In this document: positions 60,007 to 64,000 of the stretch, in pieces
How positions within the stretch are numbered: the first letter of the stretch is position 1
How the letters are laid out: each line of letters opens with the position of its first letter
From: Marinobacter sp. SS21
GTDB taxonomy: Bacteria; Pseudomonadota; Gammaproteobacteria; Pseudomonadales; Oleiphilaceae
DNA length: 64,000 nt
Assembly (NCBI RefSeq): GCF_028369065.1
Contig: NZ_JAQNDA010000002.1
Coordinates: 186,001 to 250,000, forward strand
Direction of reading: 5' to 3'
The notes under the pieces: generated by a model
What the model was told of the DNA's origin: nothing
The model's database searches: none
The model's input: only the letters and a program-made list of their open reading frames with translations
Position numbers and translations under genes: made by a program

Positions 60007-60693
60007 GTGCAGAACCGGGTATTGCTGATAGAAGACGACGACGAACTGCGACAACTGCTGGCCCGCTATCTCGGGGGGCAGGGCTTTACGGTGCGGGAAG
60101 CGGCCACTGGCCGCGATGGCCTGTCGCTGGCGGTTGAGCATCACTGTGATGTAGTTGTCCTGGATATCATGCTGCCGGACCTGAATGGCCTGGAAGTGCT
60201 GCGGGAGCTGCGCACCCATACGCACCTGCCTGTGGTGTTGCTGACCGCACGAGGAGATGAGACGGATCGCATTGTCGGGTTTGAGGTGGGCGCCGATGAC
60301 TATATTCCCAAGCCCTGCAATCCGCGGGAGCTGGTGGCGCGACTGCAGGCGTTGCTGCGACGGGTCAGCTGGGACCGCAAAGCCGAGGATGCCGGCACCC
60401 GGCGTTGCGGTGATCTCCGCATTGAGCCGGAACAGCGGCGGGTCTTCCTGCAGGAGCTGCCCCTGGAGCTGACCGCCACCGAATATGAAGTCCTGCAGGT
60501 GCTGCTGGCCCATGCCGGCGGCGTCGTGCGCAAGACCGATCTGATGCAATGGGCGCTGGGCCGCCGGCTGGCACCCCACGATCGCACCCTCGACATGCAT
60601 ATCAGCAACCTGCGCCGAAAGCTGGGCGCCGCTGAGCATACCCGAATCGAAACGGTCCGGGGCCTGGGCTACAGCCTCAGGGTGCCTGCCTGA
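60007..60693 (+). CDS. cpxR: OmpR-family response regulator, CpxR-like
   Basis: A 228-residue transcription factor. The receiver has the acidic pocket (E9 D10 D11), phosphoacceptor Asp53 in VVVLDIMLPD, Thr80 and Lys102 in YIPKPCNP. The C-terminal winged helix reads LELTATEYEVLQVLLAHAGGVVRKTDLMQWALGRRL and RTLDMHISNLRRKLG. The GTG at 60007 is the start because AGGAGG stands about 8 bases upstream. The kinase gene overlaps its stop by one base. CpxR rather than another OmpR-type regulator is inferred from the LTXXQ neighbour and receiver-output sequence. Confidence 0.88.
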   Translation: MQNRVLLIEDDDELRQLLARYLGGQGFTVREAATGRDGLSLAVEHHCDVVVLDIMLPDLNGLEVLRELRTHTHLPVVLLTARGDETDRIVGFEVGADDYIPKPCNPRELVARLQALLRRVSWDRKAEDAGTRRCGDLRIEPEQRRVFLQELPLELTATEYEVLQVLLAHAGGVVRKTDLMQWALGRRLAPHDRTLDMHISNLRRKLGAAEHTRIETVRGLGYSLRVPA

Positions 60694-62012
60694 TGGCCAA
60701 GCGACGGCTGTTTCCTCTGTTTTGGCGGTTCTTTCTGCTGATTTGGCTGGCCATGGCGGTTACCGTGCTGGCCAGCAACCTGGCCACCCGAGAGCTGATT
60801 GATCGCGAACGTCACGCCATTGAGCGCCAGCAGGGCTTGCGGGAACTCGGCGTTCAGGCCATTCGGCTGCGAGAGGACGCGGGGCGCTTGGCCATGCGGC
60901 GATTCTTGCGCCAGCAGGGTCTGGAACGGAACCTACATATCGTGCTGCTGGAGAGCGGGCGCCAAAACGAAACTCTGCCAACCGAGGTGCGGGACCGCAT
61001 GAAGCCGGGCTGGCACCGACATAGACCGGCGGTGCTCGAGTTTGGCGATGACTACCAGTTGGTGGCTTGGCCCCGCCTGGGCGGCGAGGGCTGGTTGGAC
61101 CCAAGGCTGTTCCGTTTGCTTGATCTGAGCATCGGCTTTGTGTTGATTACCCTGGCTTGCTGGTGGCTGGCCCGGTTGATCTCCCGGCCGCTCCGGCATA
61201 TGGAAAGCACCGCTCAGTTAATCGCCAGCGGCGATGCCTCGTTACGGGTCAGCGAGCGGATCGCCAATCGCCTGGACGAAATCGGTGCGTTGGCCACGGC
61301 CTTCAACAACATGACCGACAGACTCTGCCATTTACTGGACCGGCAAAAGCATCTGTTGCGTGACATCTCCCATGACCTTCGAACGCCCCTGACCCGGCAG
61401 CGTATTGCCATTGAGCTGGCGAGCGATGCCGGCGCCGACGCTGAGTTCATGGCCAGTATTCTACGCCAGAACGAACGCCTGGAGGCGATGACCGCACAGA
61501 TCCTGTCCCACTACCAGGTGTTGGAGCAGGGGCGTGACATGGTTCGGGAGGCGGTCAGCCCGGTGCGGGTGTTGCAACGGGTGCTGCGGGATGCGGCGGA
61601 CTACGCCGAGCAGCGTGGCGTGGATTGTCGGCTGCAGTGCAGTCCCGAGTGTGCCGCGGCTTCGGTGCTGGGTGATCCGGCGCTGTTACAGCGGGCGTTT
61701 GATAACATTCTGCAAAATGCCCTGGATCACACTCCGCCGGGCGGTGTGGTCAGCTGTCTCGGCCGGCTTGGCGACGATGGCGTTTGTATTGCCATCCAGG
61801 ACCAGGGGCCCGGTGTTCCCGAGGCGTCGTTGACCCAGCTGTTTGATCCCTTCTACCGCACGGATGACGCCCGTACAGGCCAAGGCTGGGGGTTGGGGCT
61901 AGCCATTGCCCGTGACATCGTCAGCGTCCATGATGGCGCCATCGACGCCAGCAATACCAAAGCGGGCGGATTGATCGTGCGAGTCACCTTGCCGGTGTTT
62001 GTCGGGGGGTGA
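60693..62012 (+). CDS. cpxA: Sensor histidine kinase, CpxA-like
   Basis: A 439-residue inner-membrane kinase. Helices at about 8-28 and 147-167 flank a small periplasmic sensor of about 115 residues. A HAMP domain follows (SRPLRHMESTAQLIASGDASLRV), then the H-box (RDISHDLRTPLTRQRIAIELA), N-box (FDNILQNALDHTPPGG), and G-boxes (DQGPGVPE, GWGLGLAIARDI), all intact. It overlaps cpxR by one base, giving a coupled two-gene operon. Together with the LTXXQ protein it should respond to envelope stress. Confidence 0.88.
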   Translation: MAKRRLFPLFWRFFLLIWLAMAVTVLASNLATRELIDRERHAIERQQGLRELGVQAIRLREDAGRLAMRRFLRQQGLERNLHIVLLESGRQNETLPTEVRDRMKPGWHRHRPAVLEFGDDYQLVAWPRLGGEGWLDPRLFRLLDLSIGFVLITLACWWLARLISRPLRHMESTAQLIASGDASLRVSERIANRLDEIGALATAFNNMTDRLCHLLDRQKHLLRDISHDLRTPLTRQRIAIELASDAGADAEFMASILRQNERLEAMTAQILSHYQVLEQGRDMVREAVSPVRVLQRVLRDAADYAEQRGVDCRLQCSPECAAASVLGDPALLQRAFDNILQNALDHTPPGGVVSCLGRLGDDGVCIAIQDQGPGVPEASLTQLFDPFYRTDDARTGQGWGLGLAIARDIVSVHDGAIDASNTKAGGLIVRVTLPVFVGG

Positions 62013-62232
62013 GCTCCTCACGGGGCTCTGGCGAGGTGTCTTCGTTGACGGGGCGGAGTTGAACTGCGTTCGAAAAATCAATACCTTCGTGCAACTCATC
62101 CGCTTCGAACTGGATGCCGCAGGCGGCTTTTCGGATTTTTGCGGGAGGCGCGGTTCCCGGGCTGGTACGCTCGCTGTCGGACACGGTGGTGTACCTCCTG
62201 TCGGTTCCCATAGGTTCATCAGGTACAGTGCT

Positions 62233-62841
62233 GTGGCAAAAGATTATCCCATACCTGCCGGCGTGATAGAACGCGAGACGGAGGTCAAGAAGAGCCGGTT
62301 CATTGCCCGGGTAGCCCCGGTCTCGAACCGGGACGAGGTGCGGGAATGGCTCGATCAGGCTCATCGGGATCACCCCGATGCCCGCCATATCTGCTGGGCC
62401 TACCAGATCGGCCGGCCTGGCTCTGCTGCGGAAGCGGCCATGAATGATGACGGTGAGCCCTCGGGCACCGCCGGCAAGCCGATCCTGAATGTCATACAGC
62501 ACAAGGACATGGGCGATGTGATGGTGCTGGTGATCCGGTATTTTGGCGGTATTAAACTGGGCGCAGGCGGTTTGGTGAGAGCCTACGCGGGAGCTGCCGA
62601 GAGCGTGTTGTCGCAGGTGCAGCGGGTGGTTCAGCCGGCTCTGGAAACCGTTACCGTCGCAATGTCGTATGCAGATGAACAGGTCGTTCGTCATTGGTGT
62701 GACCAGCATGCAGCCGAGGTCGTCTCGGTGGACTACAGTGCCGGCGTGCAGGCCGTGGTCAGGCTGCCGGTGGCCAGTCTGGCTGAGTTCAAGGGATTTT
62801 GCGATGCCCAGAAACTGCAGTGTATGACGAATGAACGCTGA
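62233..62841 (+). CDS. yigZ: YigZ/IMPACT-family protein
   Basis: A 202-residue cytosolic protein of the YigZ/IMPACT family. KDYPIPAGVIERETEVKKSRFIARVAPVS, ARHICWAYQIGRPGSAAEAAMNDDGEPSGTAGKPIL and IRYFGGIKLGAGGLVRAYAGAAESVL cover the IMPACT domain; the last 60 residues form the DUF1949 domain. GTG 62233 gives the family N-terminus. IMPACT proteins relate to ribosome or nucleotide functions; the precise role in bacteria is unclear. Confidence 0.9.
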   Translation: MAKDYPIPAGVIERETEVKKSRFIARVAPVSNRDEVREWLDQAHRDHPDARHICWAYQIGRPGSAAEAAMNDDGEPSGTAGKPILNVIQHKDMGDVMVLVIRYFGGIKLGAGGLVRAYAGAAESVLSQVQRVVQPALETVTVAMSYADEQVVRHWCDQHAAEVVSVDYSAGVQAVVRLPVASLAEFKGFCDAQKLQCMTNER

Positions 62842-62895
62842 CGATAATTGCGGTCAAAAAGAGCATCCACATTGAAACAAATGAGGTAACAGCCC

Positions 62896-63423
62896 ATGCG
62901 AACCCTACCGATCATCGTTGCCGTTTTGTTGCTGGCTGGCTGCGCCGGTAAGGTGGTGACGGACTACGACGCCGCCGCCACGTTTGACAGTTACCAGTCC
63001 TGGGCGTTTGCGCCAGGGTTGCAGCCCCAGGGCTTTACCTCGCTGGATAGCGCCCGGGTGGCGAGTGCGGTGACTCGGGAAATGGCGGCCAAGCAGTTAC
63101 AAAGCCTGCCGCCTGAGCAGGCCGACCTGCTGGTGTTTTATCAGGTGGTCGAGGAGGATCGCCTGGAAAGTTATGGCTTCAGTTATGGTGTCGGCTTTGG
63201 GCACCGCCCGTTTGGCTGGGGCATTGCGTCGGCGCCGCCGGTGCGGGAAGTGAAAGAAGGTAAATTGGTGGTCGAACTGGTCGACAACGACAGCGAGCGT
63301 GTCGTCTGGCGTGCAGCCAGCAAGCGCTATCTCAATGAAAACCAGTCCCCGGAATACCGCAGTGAGCTGATCGACGAGGTAGTCGCTGAGATGTTCGCCA
63401 GATTCCCGCCGGAAAACCGCTGA
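62896..63423 (+). CDS. DUF4136 lipoprotein
   Basis: A 175-residue lipoprotein with lipobox LAGC (residues 13-16). The DUF4136 domain follows: VVTDYDAAATFDSYQSWAF, ADLLVFYQVVEE and GKLVVELVDNDSERVVWRAASKRYL. It is likely anchored in the outer membrane and its role is unknown. The SUI1/YciH gene follows 26 bases downstream on the same strand. Confidence 0.87.
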   Translation: MRTLPIIVAVLLLAGCAGKVVTDYDAAATFDSYQSWAFAPGLQPQGFTSLDSARVASAVTREMAAKQLQSLPPEQADLLVFYQVVEEDRLESYGFSYGVGFGHRPFGWGIASAPPVREVKEGKLVVELVDNDSERVVWRAASKRYLNENQSPEYRSELIDEVVAEMFARFPPENR

Positions 63424-63449
63424 GACCATCCCGACAATTTGGAGTCTGC

Positions 63450-63806
63450 ATGAAAAAACAATCCCAGGGCGGCCTGGTCTATTCGACCGACCAGGGCCGC
63501 ATGTGTCCCGACTGCCGGCAAGCCATGGAATCCTGCCGATGTGGGCAGTCTCAGCCGCGGGCTGGCGACGGGGTGGTACGGGTTAGCCGCGAAACCAAGG
63601 GCCGCAAGGGCAAGGGGGTGACGTTGGTGACCGGTATTCCCCTCGCCGATAAGGAACTGAAAGCCCTGGCCAAGGTTCTGAAGGCCCGCTGTGGCACCGG
63701 TGGCACGGTTAAGGACGGTGTGGTGGAAATTCAGGGAGATCAGCGAGACATACTGGTGCCTTTGCTTGAGCAAAAGGGCTGGTTGGTCAAGCGCGCCGGA
63801 GGTTAG
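63450..63806 (+). CDS. yciH: SUI1/YciH-type translation factor
   Basis: A 118-residue homologue of eukaryotic eIF1 (SUI1). It starts with a Cys knuckle (MCPDCRQAMESCRC), then the SUI1 fold: VVRVSRETKGRKGKGVTLVTGIPLADKELKALAKVLKARCGTGGTVKDGVVEIQGDQRDILVPLLEQKGW. In E. coli YciH may discriminate against aberrant start sites, with a non-essential role. Length and motifs are complete. Confidence 0.93.
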   Translation: MKKQSQGGLVYSTDQGRMCPDCRQAMESCRCGQSQPRAGDGVVRVSRETKGRKGKGVTLVTGIPLADKELKALAKVLKARCGTGGTVKDGVVEIQGDQRDILVPLLEQKGWLVKRAGG

Positions 63807-63936
63807 TGTCCCGTCTGGTTAATTCCCGGAACTGGCCGAAAGTCACGCCCTATTCAGACCGGTGAACGGGTACAATGCCCGGGAGCCGGCTCGCGGCTCG
63901 ACACGTCGTACTCATACTTTCCAGCGGAGGGTTACT

Positions 63937-64000
63937 ATGCACGTCCTGGTTATGGGCGCCGGAGTGGTCGGTATCACGTCGGCCTGGTTTCTGCGCAAGG
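63937..64000 (+). CDS. dadA: D-amino-acid dehydrogenase DadA, 5' end only
   Basis: The gene runs off the right edge; 21 codons are visible. MHVLVMGAGVVGITSAWFLR is the N-terminal FAD-binding motif of DadA (GAGVVG). GGAGGG lies upstream of ATG 63937. Other DAO-superfamily members share this start, so the name is likely but not certain. Confidence 0.72.
   Translation, partial: MHVLVMGAGVVGITSAWFLRK

Noticed and set aside
1..64000. tRNA, rRNA, CRISPR arrays, phage genes and classical transposases
   Set aside because: I looked for cloverleaf-type ends, regularly spaced repeats and integrase or transposase motifs and found none I could support.

Overview
This 64 kb window comes from a free-living, probably marine or halotolerant gammaproteobacterium, most like Marinobacter and its relatives. 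I infer this from gene content, not from any search: an LpoB/YcfL lipoprotein operon, a LifO-dependent true lipase, an LdtD-type L,D-transpeptidase, a CpxRA-like pair, PEP-CTERM proteins, lipid and hydrocarbon oxidation enzymes, and fairly high GC with GC-rich third codon positions. I saw no rRNA, tRNA, CRISPR array, prophage or transposase gene. It reads as ordinary chromosome, mostly short operons of one to three genes. Coding covers nearly all of it on both strands.

Layout. 1-8 kb: small conserved proteins, a thioesterase/Fe-alcohol dehydrogenase operon, a CAP-domain lipoprotein, a PEP-CTERM protein and the first copy of a structured repeat. 8-20 kb: a GGDEF-EAL regulator, a second CAP lipoprotein, GST, shikimate kinase-like protein, YbaK, an XRE regulator, a YiaAB/PspA-like pair, DUF4399 and GFA proteins. 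20-28 kb: parvulin, the TPR/YcfL/LpoB lipoprotein operon, a Clp1-like kinase fused to an RNase Z-like nuclease, crotonase, haloalkane dehalogenase, DUF1415. 28-33 kb: a lipolytic island with an SGNH hydrolase plus LifO-like gene facing a LifO-LipA pair, the second repeat copy between them, and an AraC regulator. 33-45 kb: a GGDEF/degenerate-EAL protein, a 57-residue small protein, a metal-dependent hydrolase, a Baeyer-Villiger-type monooxygenase, a VanZ-like protein and two divergent L,D-transpeptidase-type genes. 45-51 kb: Na+-coupled amino-acid transporter, leucine dehydrogenase and indolepyruvate ferredoxin oxidoreductase, which together look like an amino-acid catabolic unit. 52-64 kb: TSUP permease, a PEP-CTERM protein, AzlCD exporter, dodecin, ThpR, FemAB-like acetyltransferase, an LTXXQ protein with a divergent CpxRA-like pair, YigZ, DUF4136, SUI1/YciH, and the start of a DadA-like gene running off the right edge.

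The points most worth attention are: (1) the Clp1/NOL9-like polynucleotide kinase domain fused to an apparently complete RNase Z-like domain at 23520-25481; (2) two copies of a roughly 290 bp element whose terminal inverted repeats differ between copies but change together on both arms, with two further internal hairpins, both inserted exactly against a stop codon between convergent genes; (3) the SGNH hydrolase paired with a LifO-like chaperone; and (4) CA-rich AANAAYAA-type motifs ahead of the lipase, crotonase and amino-acid transporter genes, suggesting Hfq/Crc-like catabolite control.
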